DNA from: Streptomyces asoensis
GTDB lineage: Bacteria; Actinomycetota; Actinomycetes; Streptomycetales; Streptomycetaceae
Assembly: GCF_016860545.1 (NCBI RefSeq)
Contig: NZ_BNEB01000002.1
Span: forward strand, 806,001-870,000
DNA length: 64,000 nt
Direction of reading: 5' to 3'
The translations under genes were made by a program, and so were the position numbers. Below are positions 24,558 to 33,150 of this stretch, in pieces (within the stretch, counting starts at the first letter, position 1; each line of letters begins with the position of its first letter). The notes beneath the pieces were generated by a model. It was not told the origin of the DNA and did no database searches. It saw nothing but the letters and a program-made list of their open reading frames with translations.

Positions 24558-24716
24558 GAGCCAAGCGTAGGCGCAAGCTCTGACACTGCGCCACCGGACG
24601 GCTACGCGTGCGGATATGGGGTTGGTCACGGTTGATCGATCAACTGCGCTTTCCCCGTGGGGCGTTCGCCGGGCGTGGGTCGGTCCATTGCCGGGGGCCC
24701 GGCGGGGGAGCGGCCG

Positions 24717-25592
24717 TCAGCCCGCCGACTCCGCCGCGTGCGGGCTCAGGGAGCCGGTCGCCACCAGGGCGATGATCACGATGCCGAGCATGACCCGGTA
24801 GTAGACGAACGGCATGAAGGACTTGGTGCTGATGAACTTCATGAACCACGCGATGACCGCGTATCCCGAGGCGAAGGCGATCACGGTCGCGAACATCGTC
24901 GGCCCCCACGCCACGTGGCCGCCCTCCACCGCGTCCTTCAACTCGAAGACACCGGAGGCCAGTACGGCCGGGATCGCGAGCAGGAAGGAGTAACGGGCCG
25001 CGGCCTCCCGCTTGTAGCCCATGAACAGGCCGCCGCTGATGGTGGCGCCGGAGCGCGAGACGCCGGGGATGAGCGCGCAGGCCTGGCACAGGCCGAAGAT
25101 CAGGCCGTCCTTGACGCCCAGGTTCTCCAGGGTCTTGCGCTGCTTCGGCGCGCGGTGCTTGCCGCCCGACTCGTCACGGGCCGCCAGCCGGTCGGCGATG
25201 CCGATCACGATGCCGACGACGACGAGCATCGTGGCCGTCACCCGAAGGTCGCGGAAAGGGCCCTCGATCTGGTTTTTGAGCGTCACGCCCAGCAGGCCGA
25301 TCGGGATCGATCCGACGATCACCAGCCAGCCCATCTGGGCGTCGTGGTCCTTGCGCAGCGTCTTGTCGAACAGCGACCGGCTCCACGCCGAGATGATCCG
25401 CCCGATGTCCTTGCGGAAGTAGATCAGCACCGCTGCCTCCGTGCCGATCTGGGTGATCGCGGTGAAGGCGGCGCCGGGGTCCTTCCAGCCGGAGAACGCG
25501 GCGGTCAGTCGCAGATGCGCGCTGGAGGAGACGGGGAGGAACTCGGTCAGCCCCTGGACGAGTCCGAGGATGAGGGATTCAAACCAAGACAT
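24717..25592 (-). CDS. uppP: Undecaprenyl-diphosphatase
   Basis: A 291-residue membrane enzyme starting at ATG 25592. It has the two signature repeats: GLVQGLTEFLPVSSSAHL near the N-terminus and the second motif LIPGVSRSGATISGGLFMGY. About eight transmembrane helices. It dephosphorylates undecaprenyl diphosphate to recycle the lipid carrier for peptidoglycan and wall polymer synthesis, and its activity confers bacitracin tolerance. Its frame stays open far upstream into the repeat region, but the conserved family start is at MSWFES. Confidence 0.95.
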   Translation of the reverse strand: MSWFESLILGLVQGLTEFLPVSSSAHLRLTAAFSGWKDPGAAFTAITQIGTEAAVLIYFRKDIGRIISAWSRSLFDKTLRKDHDAQMGWLVIVGSIPIGLLGVTLKNQIEGPFRDLRVTATMLVVVGIVIGIADRLAARDESGGKHRAPKQRKTLENLGVKDGLIFGLCQACALIPGVSRSGATISGGLFMGYKREAAARYSFLLAIPAVLASGVFELKDAVEGGHVAWGPTMFATVIAFASGYAVIAWFMKFISTKSFMPFVYYRVMLGIVIIALVATGSLSPHAAESAG

Positions 25593-25821
25593 GAGGTTAC
25601 GGAGTCCAAGTGCCGATCGGAAAGGGGCGACGGCGACGGCAGGCCCGTCGCGCGCGGTGATCCGGTGATCAAGTGTGTTCCGGGGGAAGCGTAGCGGGCC
25701 CGGGTGACAGCCCCGCCACAGGGGCTTCGCAGCCGCCCCTCGGCCCTCCCTGCCGACGCCCCCGCAGCCGAGGTCCTCGATGCCGAGGGCCCCGTCGCAG
25801 CCTCTGCCGACGTCGTCGATG

Positions 25822-25920
25822 CCGGCGTTGCCGACGCAGCCCCCGCCGGCGCTGCCCCCGCCGGCGCTGCCCCCGCCGGCGCTGCCGACGCCGGCGTTGC
25901 CGACGCCGGGGATGCCGCCG
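25822..25920. repeat. 15-bp imperfect tandem repeat
   Basis: Units based on CCGGCGCTGCCCCCG start at 25846, 25861, 25876, 25891 and 25906, with a matching unit at 25822 and a 9-bp gap. The 25846 and 25861 copies are identical; later ones differ at one to four bases. Because 15 is a multiple of three, a forward frame reads as an Ala-Pro-Ala-Gly-Ala type repeat, but no start signal or gene context supports translation. Confidence 0.75.
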
Positions 25921-26060
25921 CCAAGGCCGATGTCCCCGACGCCGAAGACCTCACGCCGAGGTCCCGCCGTCCCCGCGCCCGGGCCCGGGGGGCGTCCACG
26001 GTGCCGCCGGCCCCGAGGCGGGTCAGCGTGCTGCGCCGCCGAGACGGTGTGGGCACGAGG

Positions 26061-26585
26061 CCCGCCCGCACGTGCCGAGCGCCGTGCGGTCCTGCCCGCC
26101 CGCACGTGCCGGGTGCTGCGGGGTCGTCCTGCCTGGCTGTGCACGCAGTGCACTGTGGGTTCCCCCACTGGCTGTGCAGCACGTGCGTGGTGGGGTCCGC
26201 CTCCAGCGGTGCGCGCCGGGCGCCGTGTGGTCCGGCCTGACTGTCCGCGCCAGGTGCTGTGAGGTCTCGCCCGGCGTTACTTGCCGGGTACTCAGGGTTC
26301 CGTCCCCAGCGGTACGACACGAGCGTGGCGGATTCCGCCCCTAGCGGTGCGCGCCGGGCGCCGTGTGGTCCGGCCTGACTGTCCGCGCCGAACGCTGTGC
26401 GGTCCCGCCTGGCTGTGCCGCGCAGGGCACTGTGGGTTCCGCCTCCAGCGGTGCGCGCCGAGCGTGATGGCGTCCCCCCCCCGGCTGTACGTCGAGGACG
26501 TGGCTGGGGCCGCCCTTGGCGGTACGTGCCGGGCATCGTGGGGATCCGCTCGCAGCCGTGCACACTGCTGCGGGGCCCTGCTGTG
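26061..26585. repeat. ~34-bp degenerate tandem array, about 15 units
   Basis: Unit starts line up at 26061, 26095, 26133, 26168, 26201, 26237, 26271, 26305, 26339, 26375, 26409, 26443, 26481, 26515 and 26550, i.e. mostly 34 bp apart (33-38). The plus-strand pattern is CTGGCTGTGCGCGCC followed by GGGCGCTGTGGGGTCCCGC. Two stretches 138 bp apart (26206-26251 and 26344-26389) are identical over 46 bp, implying a recent duplication of a four-unit block. A 34-bp period shifts reading frame each unit, so the array is not protein-coding. There are no unique spacers, so it is not CRISPR. Confidence 0.75.
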
Positions 26586-26597
26586 CACGGCAGCCCG

Positions 26598-26850
26598 AGG
26601 TTGCCCCGCCCTGCGCCGCGCCGCCAGGTTGCCCCGCGTACGTCGGCCCGCGAGGGTGCCCCGTCGTGCGTTGCGCTGCGGGGGTGACCCCTTGCTCGCC
26701 GCGCTGCGAGGTTTCTCCCGTCGTGCGCCGCGCCGCCAGGCTGCCCCGCAGGGCGTCGCGCGGCCGGGTCGCCCCGTCGCTTGCCGCGCTACGAGGTTGC
26801 CCCGTCGTGCGCCTCTCTTGCGGGGCGCACCCCGTACAGGCCGCGTGCGC
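26598..26850. repeat. ~28-bp degenerate tandem array, nine units
   Basis: Units starting with AGGTTGCCCCG begin at 26598, 26626, 26653, 26681, 26709, 26738, 26766, 26794 and 26822 (27-29 bp apart). The approximate consensus on the plus strand is AGGTTGCCCCGTCGTGCG plus CCGCGCTGCG. It directly follows the 34-bp array but has a different unit, so the region is a composite minisatellite. Confidence 0.75.
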
Positions 26851-27062
26851 CCCCTCCACCCGCGCCGGGCCGCGGGCGCTCCCGCAGCCCGAGAGCCGCG
26901 CGGGGTGCCCCTGAAGCGGGAGCGCCGCGCGGGGCGCCCGGCGCGGACCCGCGCAGCGTGCCGTGCCGCGTGCGGTGGGCGGGGGCGCTCGCCGTGGCCG
27001 CCGGGTGATCCGCCGCGTCCGCGGTGCGTGCGTCCGCCGTGGACGCGGAGGTGTTCCCATGG

Positions 27063-27116
27063 TTGACCGGCCGCCCGGCCGCCGCATACTTTGCTGCTGA
27101 TGGGAAAGCGCTTGCT
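27063..27116 (+). promoter_or_regulatory. Promoter with LacI-type operator for the oxidoreductase/PmoA/cupin operon
   Basis: TTGACC (27063-27068), 18 bp, then TACTTT (27087-27092) form a plausible promoter. Immediately downstream, GGGAAAGCGCTTGC (27102-27115) has the AAGCGCTT core with central CG typical of LacI-family operators, sitting just after the expected transcription start where a repressor would block clearance. No LacI gene is in the window. Confidence 0.6.
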
Positions 27117-27199
27117 GCCTGTGCGGGCTGCATGCTTCCCCTCGGTTGCTGGCCCGCCCGGTCGTTCGGCCGTACGTCGGAGGAGTGCTGATCACGCCC

Positions 27200-28441
27200 A
27201 TGCCCCCATCCACTCCGCCGCCCGGCGCGCTCGACGGCCGCCGTATCCGGGCCGCCATCGTCGGCCTCGGCGCCATCGGGCGAGGCTCCCATCTGACGGC
27301 CCTGCGGCAGCTCACCGCCGAGGGCGAGACCGAGGTCGTGGCGGCCGTTGACATCGATGCCACCGCCGTGGAGGCCTTCTGCGCGGAGAGCGGGGTTCCG
27401 CACGGGTACACCGATCTGGAGCGCATGCTCGCGGAGCAGCGTCCCGACCTGGTGACCATCTGCACGCCGCCGACCCTGCACCGTGAGCAGAGCGTGACCG
27501 CGCTCCGGGCCGGCGCCTGGGTGTGGTGCGAGAAGCCGCCGATGCCGACCCTCGCCGACTACGACGCCGTCGAGGCGGAGGAGGGCGAGGCGGCCGGACC
27601 GTACGCCTCGATCGTCTTCCAGCACCGTTTCGGCTCCGGGACGCGGCACGTGAGGGCACTGCTCGCCGGGCAGGCCCTCGGGCGGCCGCTGGTCGCGCAC
27701 TGCCAGACCACCTGGTACCGCGACATCGCCTACTACGCGGTGCCCTGGCGCGGTCGCTGGGAGACCGAGGGCGGCGGTCCGGCGATGGGGCACGGCATCC
27801 ACCAGATGGACCTGCTGCTCGATCTGCTCGGCCCGTGGAGCGAGGTGCGCGCGATGGCCGGGCGGCTCGTGCACGACGTCGAGACCGAGGACGTGTCCAC
27901 GGCCCTGGTCCGCTTCGAGAGCGGGGCGATGGCGACGGTCGTCAACAGCGTCCTGAGCCCCGACGAGGTCAGCCGCATCCGGATCGACTGCGAGCGCGCC
28001 ACCGTCGAGCTCACCCACCTCTACGGCCACGCCAACGCCGACTGGCGGATCACCCCGGCCCCGGATGTGCCGGACGACACCGTGGCGGCCTGGCGGGACT
28101 TCGGGGCGGACGTCCCGAGTTCCCACCTGGCGCAGCTGCGGGAACTGGTCGCGAGCATGCGCGCCGGGCAGCGGCCGCGCAGCAGCGGCGCGGACGGGCG
28201 CACGAGCCTGGAGCTGATCGCCGCCCTGTACAAGTCGGCGTTCACCGACGCGACGGTACGGCGGGGCGAGATCGGACCCGGGGACCCGTACTACACGGCC
28301 ATGCACGGGGGCGCCGCCGGCTGGGCCCCGGCCGCCACCGCCTCGGACACGGTCGCGGACACCTCCACGGGTGCGGGCACGGGCACCGCCACGGGCGTGG
28401 TCCCCGGCGCGGGCGCGACCGAGGCGGGGGTACCCGCGTGA
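27200..28441 (+). CDS. Gfo/Idh/MocA-family oxidoreductase
   Basis: A 413-residue protein if started at ATG 27200 (GTG 27185 is an alternative, but a GGAGGA box touches it). Rossmann motif AAIVGLGAIGRGSHL, then TICTPPTLH and the conserved CEKPPMPT lysine; the substrate-domain motif GGGPAMGHGIHQMDLLLDLLG supplies the catalytic His region. The last 40 residues are an Ala/Thr/Gly tail. NAD(P)-linked oxidation of a sugar or polyol is expected. First of three overlapping genes (GTGA junctions) behind a LacI-type site, so probably carbohydrate catabolism. Confidence 0.88.
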   Translation: MPPSTPPPGALDGRRIRAAIVGLGAIGRGSHLTALRQLTAEGETEVVAAVDIDATAVEAFCAESGVPHGYTDLERMLAEQRPDLVTICTPPTLHREQSVTALRAGAWVWCEKPPMPTLADYDAVEAEEGEAAGPYASIVFQHRFGSGTRHVRALLAGQALGRPLVAHCQTTWYRDIAYYAVPWRGRWETEGGGPAMGHGIHQMDLLLDLLGPWSEVRAMAGRLVHDVETEDVSTALVRFESGAMATVVNSVLSPDEVSRIRIDCERATVELTHLYGHANADWRITPAPDVPDDTVAAWRDFGADVPSSHLAQLRELVASMRAGQRPRSSGADGRTSLELIAALYKSAFTDATVRRGEIGPGDPYYTAMHGGAAGWAPAATASDTVADTSTGAGTGTATGVVPGAGATEAGVPA

Positions 28442-29367
28442 GCGGCGACCTGCGCATCGTCCACGCGCAGGGCGACCGGGTCACGGTGACCGACCCGGGC
28501 ACCGGTGTCGAACTGCTCGCCTACGTCTACCGGCCGGAGGCCGCCTGGGAGGCCCCGAGGCCGTACATCCACCCGCTTCGGACCCTCGCCGGCGACGTCG
28601 TCACGGACTACCGGCCCAACGACCACCGCTGGCACAAGGGGCTGTCGCTGACCTCCTCGCACCTCTCCGGCGCGAACCTGTGGGGCGGCAACTCGTACGT
28701 GCACGGCGAGGGGTATCTCGAACTCCCCGAGCGGGTGGGCTCGATGGCGCACGCCGGCTTCGACGAGCTCTCGGCCGAGGGTGGCCGGGTCGTCATCGCC
28801 GAGCGGCTGACCTGGCATCCGCACAGCGGTGAGCTGTGGGCGGAGGAGGCCCGCCGGATCGAGGTGCACGACGTGGACCCGGACTCGGGTTCCTGGGCGC
28901 TGACCTGGTCGAGCGCCGTCACCAACCGCCGTGACGATCCCCTGCGGTTCGGCAGTCCGACCACCGCCGGGCGCGAACTGGCCGGATACACCGGGCTGTT
29001 CTGGCGGGGCCCGCGCGCCTTCCGGGACGGCCGCATCATCGGCCCGCAGGGCGAGGGGCCCGGGCTGATGGCCTCGCAGAGCCCCTGGCTCGCCCTCTCC
29101 GGCGAGCACGACGGCACCGACGGTCACGCCACCGTCGTCTTCGCGCACGCCCCCGAGAACGACCACCGCGGCGCCCGCGGGACGCACCCCGCCCACTGGT
29201 TCGTCCGCAACGAGCCCTTCGCGGGCATCGCCCCGTCCTGGGCGTTCTTCGACGAGCTGGAGCTCGCCCCCGGCGACACCCTCGACCGCCGCTACCGTGT
29301 CGTGGTGGCCGACGGGGCCTGGGAGCGGGAGGAGATCGCCGGGTACCTGGAGGCGCACCCTTGGTGA
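28438..29367 (+). CDS. PmoA family protein (DUF6807)
   Basis: A 309-residue protein from GTG 28438, overlapping the preceding stop by 4 nt. Features are VYRPEAAWEAPRPYIHPLRTLAGD, the NDHRWHKGLSLTSSH motif (conserved His pair), a beta-rich body and HPAHWFVRNEPFAGIAPSWAFFDE. The family is annotated PmoA from old methane monooxygenase-operon naming, but its members sit in carbohydrate operons next to Gfo/Idh/MocA enzymes, as here. It is probably soluble and cytoplasmic; the reaction is unknown. Confidence 0.87.
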   Translation: MSGDLRIVHAQGDRVTVTDPGTGVELLAYVYRPEAAWEAPRPYIHPLRTLAGDVVTDYRPNDHRWHKGLSLTSSHLSGANLWGGNSYVHGEGYLELPERVGSMAHAGFDELSAEGGRVVIAERLTWHPHSGELWAEEARRIEVHDVDPDSGSWALTWSSAVTNRRDDPLRFGSPTTAGRELAGYTGLFWRGPRAFRDGRIIGPQGEGPGLMASQSPWLALSGEHDGTDGHATVVFAHAPENDHRGARGTHPAHWFVRNEPFAGIAPSWAFFDELELAPGDTLDRRYRVVVADGAWEREEIAGYLEAHPW

Positions 29368-30077
29368 GCGGCTTCGGGGGGCTGCCCGGCGGCGTCGCCG
29401 TCTCGCGGCTGCGGGTGTACGACTGGCCGGGCGCCGACGGCCTGCGCGGCGGAACTCCCCATCTGCATCTGACGTGTTCGGAGGGGTACGTCGTCACGGG
29501 CGGGCGCGGCGCGGTGCAGACCCTGACCTCGGCCGGCTACCAGGTCGCCCCGCTCGGACCCGGTACGGTCGCCTGGTTCACGCCGGGCACCGTCCACCGG
29601 CTGGTCAACGACGACGACCTGCGCATCACCGTCCTGATGCAGAACAGCGGTCTGCCGGAGGCCGGTGACGCGGTCCTCACCCTGCCGCCGGAGTACCTCA
29701 CCGACTCCGCGACGTACGCGGCCGCCACCGTGATCCCGGCCGGCGCTCCGCGGGAGGAACAGGCCCGCTTCGTCCGTGCCCGGCGGGACCTCGCGCTGGA
29801 GGGCTACCGGGCGCTGCGCGAGGCATCGGACGGCCCGGCGGCCCTGGCCGCCTTCCACCGGGCCGCCGCCGCGCTGGTGGAGCCCCGGCTCGCCGAGTGG
29901 CGCGAGCGCTGGCTCGGGGGCGCCCTGGCGGCGGCGCGGGCCACGGGGGAGCAGCTCGGCCGGCTCTCGGCCGGCGACGCGTCCCATCTCGCCGAGGCCG
30001 CCGTACGCGCCGAGGAACCGGCTGCGCGGGAGAAGTTCGGGATGTGCGGATGGCTGGACACCTACGCGGTGCAGTGA
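29364..30077 (+). CDS. Cupin-domain protein
   Basis: A 237-residue protein; GTG 29364 overlaps the PmoA stop by 4 nt. The N-terminal half is a cupin: GGTPHLHLTCSEGYVVTGGRGAV, then GTVAWFTPGTVHRLVNDDDLRITVLMQN, with His/Glu metal ligands. The C-terminal half is helical (EQARFVRARRDLALEGYRAL; LVEPRLAEWRERWLGG). It may be an isomerase or epimerase, or a sugar-sensing protein, completing the pathway of the operon. Last gene of the operon. Confidence 0.85.
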   Translation: MSGFGGLPGGVAVSRLRVYDWPGADGLRGGTPHLHLTCSEGYVVTGGRGAVQTLTSAGYQVAPLGPGTVAWFTPGTVHRLVNDDDLRITVLMQNSGLPEAGDAVLTLPPEYLTDSATYAAATVIPAGAPREEQARFVRARRDLALEGYRALREASDGPAALAAFHRAAAALVEPRLAEWRERWLGGALAAARATGEQLGRLSAGDASHLAEAAVRAEEPAAREKFGMCGWLDTYAVQ

Positions 30078-30116
30078 CCTCCGTGTTCCGTGACCGGGTG
30101 GGGCCCGCGCCGAGGC

Positions 30117-30584
30117 TCAGGCCGCCGAAGGGCCCGTGACCGTCCATCCCGGGGCCTGCGGGTGGGGGACCAGGTCCTCGTGGCGCACCTCGTGGCCGCA
30201 GGCCGAGCAGTTCACCACCGGGACGAGGGTCTGGCCGCAGTTGTGCTCGAGCACCATGGGGCGGTCCTCCTTGTTGAGGTGGCGGTCGCCCCACGCCATC
30301 AGCGTCATCAGGACCGGCTCCAGTTCGAGCCCCGCCGGTGTGGGCCGGTACTCGAACCGCTGCGGGCGCTCGCTGTAGGCCCGCTTGGCCAGGATCCCGG
30401 CGTCGACCAGCCGGCGCAGCCGGGTGGCCAGGATGTCGCGTGGGGCGCCGATGTTGCGCACCAGCTGGTCGAAGCGGCCGTTCCCCAGGCAGACCTCCCG
30501 AAGGACGAGCAGCGAGTACTTCTCTCCCACCAGGGCGAGCGCGTCGGCGATCGAGCAGGGGCGCGGGTTCTTGGAGGCGGCCAT
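30117..30584 (-). CDS. HxlR-family regulator with a C-terminal Cys cluster
   Basis: A 155-residue protein from ATG 30584. The winged helix is typical (CSIADALALVGEKYSLLVLREV, RFDQLVRNIGAPRDILATRLRRLVDAGIL, RFEYRPTPAGLEL). The C-terminal 45 residues add HNCGQTLVPVVNCSACGHEV, with three cysteines and a histidine spaced like a small zinc site, seen in some HxlR proteins. Divergent from a thiolase, with two candidate operators between. It probably represses the thiolase and itself. Confidence 0.9.
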   Translation of the reverse strand: MAASKNPRPCSIADALALVGEKYSLLVLREVCLGNGRFDQLVRNIGAPRDILATRLRRLVDAGILAKRAYSERPQRFEYRPTPAGLELEPVLMTLMAWGDRHLNKEDRPMVLEHNCGQTLVPVVNCSACGHEVRHEDLVPHPQAPGWTVTGPSAA

Positions 30585-30602
30585 GACGACGAGTCTAGGG
30601 GA

Positions 30603-30656
30603 GGGTTGGAAAACCGAACCCACAGGGTTGGATTTCCCAACTTGCAAGACTAGGGT
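30603..30656 (+). promoter_or_regulatory. Thiolase promoter with two HxlR-type boxes
   Basis: TTGGAT (30628-30633), 17 bp and TAGGGT (30651-30656) make a promoter for the thiolase. GGGTTGGA occurs at 30603 and again at 30625, exactly 22 bp apart (two helical turns), each followed by a complementary CCGAACCC or CCCAAC arm. The second dyad (GTTGG at 30627-30631, CCAAC at 30637-30641) covers the -35, a classic repressor position. Confidence 0.65.
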
Positions 30657-30719
30657 GAGTCCAGATTTCCTACTCACCGGTAATCCCCGCTGCTCGTGCT
30701 CGTCATGGAGGCCCCGCAC

Positions 30720-31889
<1,170 letters not shown>

Positions 31890-32279
31890 CGGCCCCACCG
31901 ACCCGGGCCGCCCGCCGACGGGCCCGCGGGGGCCTGTGACGGTCCCGTGCGGGACGGCCTCGCGGGGCGGAGAGGTCGTAGGCGGCGTGGCCCCGTGACG
32001 GCGTGGTCGTGGGACGGGCCCAACCGCCGAAAGGCCGTCACGCGCCGAGGCCGTGAGCGGCGGGCTCGCGGGACGGCGAGGCCGCGTGCCGGTCCCGCAG
32101 GCGGTGGCCGCCGGAACCGTCGGGACGGCGGACCGTGGGACGGCCCGGCTGTGGGGCGGTCCCGTGGATGAGGGGCGTCGGTCGGTGGAGTCATGTGGGC
32201 GGCGGACCCCCGGACGGCGGGGCCGCAGGCCCGGGGGCGTCGTGCGGGGGCGTGAGCCTGGATCTGCGGTCGCTCGGGG
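31890..32279. repeat. 390-bp gene-free region with ~60-bp imperfect repeat
   Basis: Between the thiolase and the convergent VTT gene no gene is seen. TGACGG or close variants recur at about 31936, 31996 and 32053, and GGGACGG at 31951, 32011, 32070, 32122 and 32137, so a roughly 60-bp imperfect unit is repeated about three to four times. The region also contains many short inverted GC arms that could terminate transcription. Confidence 0.45.
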
Positions 32280-33101
32280 TTACGGGCGGCGCAGGTGGTG
32301 GCGTTTGCGCCAGGCCACCGCCGCGCCGATCAGCGCCGGCAGCATGATGCAGGCCATCGCGATCAGGAAGGCCGGCGAGGTGGGGGAGGAGGCGCGGGCG
32401 CCCGCGACGACGTACGCGGCGGTGTTCGGGACGGACCCCACGGCCGTCGCGACCAGGAAGGACGGCCAGCCCATGCGGGAGACGGCGGCGCAGTAGTTCG
32501 CCGCCCAGAACGGTATCCCCGGGAAGAGCCGCGCCGCCAGCATCGAGCGCATGCCGTGCCGGCTGAGCTGGCCGTCCGCCGCCTTCAGCAGCCGCCCGCG
32601 CAGCAGGGGGCGCAGCGCGTCCTGACCGAGCAACCGCCCCAGTCCGAAGCTGATCCCGGCCCCGAGCACGGTGCCCGCGAGGGCCGCCGCTATGCCCCAC
32701 TGCGAGCCGAACAACGCCCCCGCGGCCAGGTTCAGCAGCGGCCGCGGCACGAACGCCACGGTGCACAGGCCGTACGCCACCGCGAAGACCGCGGCCGCCG
32801 AGACGCCGCCCAACTCCGGTGGCCAGCCGTCCGCGAGGAGCTTCTGCGGCTCGAAGAGCAGCACGCTCGACGCGGCCGCCGCCAGCAGCACGACCAGCAG
32901 CGCGAAACGCGACCAGGGCGACAGGAGCACTCTCGTGCAGCGCGCGGCGAGCCCGGTGGGTCCGGCGGCCGACGCCGTGACGGACGCGATGACGGGAACG
33001 GTGTGGGGCACGGGAGCCGGCGCGGGGACGACGAGCTCCATGGCGGTGGCCCGGGGAGAGGCCGTGGCGGTGCCCCCAGAGCGGGTGGTGGCATCGAGCA
33101 T
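32280..33101 (-). CDS. TVP38/TMEM64 (VTT/SNARE-associated) membrane protein
   Basis: A 273-residue membrane protein; ATG 33101 is preceded by TAGTGT at a leaderless distance. Transmembrane segments include FALLVVLLAAAASSVLLF and AVFAVAYGLCTVAFVP. The VTT motif is clear (RPLLNLAAGALFGSQWGIAAALAGTVLGAGISFGLGRL in parts), as is the downstream LFPGIPFWAANYCAAVS. Related DedA/VTT proteins are implicated in lipid scrambling or carrier-lipid flipping. A 55-residue Ala/Thr/Val-rich N-terminal extension precedes the first helix. Confidence 0.88.
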   Translation of the reverse strand: MLDATTRSGGTATASPRATAMELVVPAPAPVPHTVPVIASVTASAAGPTGLAARCTRVLLSPWSRFALLVVLLAAAASSVLLFEPQKLLADGWPPELGGVSAAAVFAVAYGLCTVAFVPRPLLNLAAGALFGSQWGIAAALAGTVLGAGISFGLGRLLGQDALRPLLRGRLLKAADGQLSRHGMRSMLAARLFPGIPFWAANYCAAVSRMGWPSFLVATAVGSVPNTAAYVVAGARASSPTSPAFLIAMACIMLPALIGAAVAWRKRHHLRRP

Positions 33102-33107
33102 CCCGCG

Positions 33108-33143
33108 ACACTAACCGACGCATGTGTGTGATCGCCGTATGGT
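33108..33143. promoter_or_regulatory. Divergent leaderless -10 boxes (VTT / AlkD-like genes)
   Basis: On the minus strand TAGTGT (33113-33108) lies 6 nt before ATG 33101; on the plus strand TATGGT (33138-33143) lies 7 nt before ATG 33151. Two divergent, probably leaderless genes thus share a 49-bp gap. Confidence 0.45.
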
Positions 33144-33150
33144 TCGTCTC

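Larger units (their letters stand above)
25593..27062. other. 1.5-kb gene-free region dominated by tandem repeats
   Basis: Between uppP and the promoter of the next operon I find no reading frame with recognisable protein features on either strand. Long open frames exist only because of GC bias, and their translations are low-complexity (Gly/Ala/Asp repeats near 25.85 kb; Arg/Pro/Cys text later). The DNA instead shows three adjoining repeat arrays at 25822-25920, 26061-26585 and 26598-26850. Confidence 0.65.

Noticed and set aside
24717..26168. An N-terminally extended UppP with a Gly-rich repeat head
   Set aside because: The frame is open upstream, but the conserved UppP family start is MSWFES at 25592 and the extension is repeat DNA.
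26061..26850. CRISPR array
   Set aside because: Units are contiguous and degenerate, with no unique spacers and no cas genes nearby.
25547..27465. Long open frames across the 25.6-27.2 kb repeat region (several hundred codons on both strands)
   Set aside because: Their translations are Gly/Ala/Pro/Arg low-complexity text, the 34-bp and 28-bp periods break any consistent peptide repeat, and no starts or domains fit; GC bias alone keeps the frames open.
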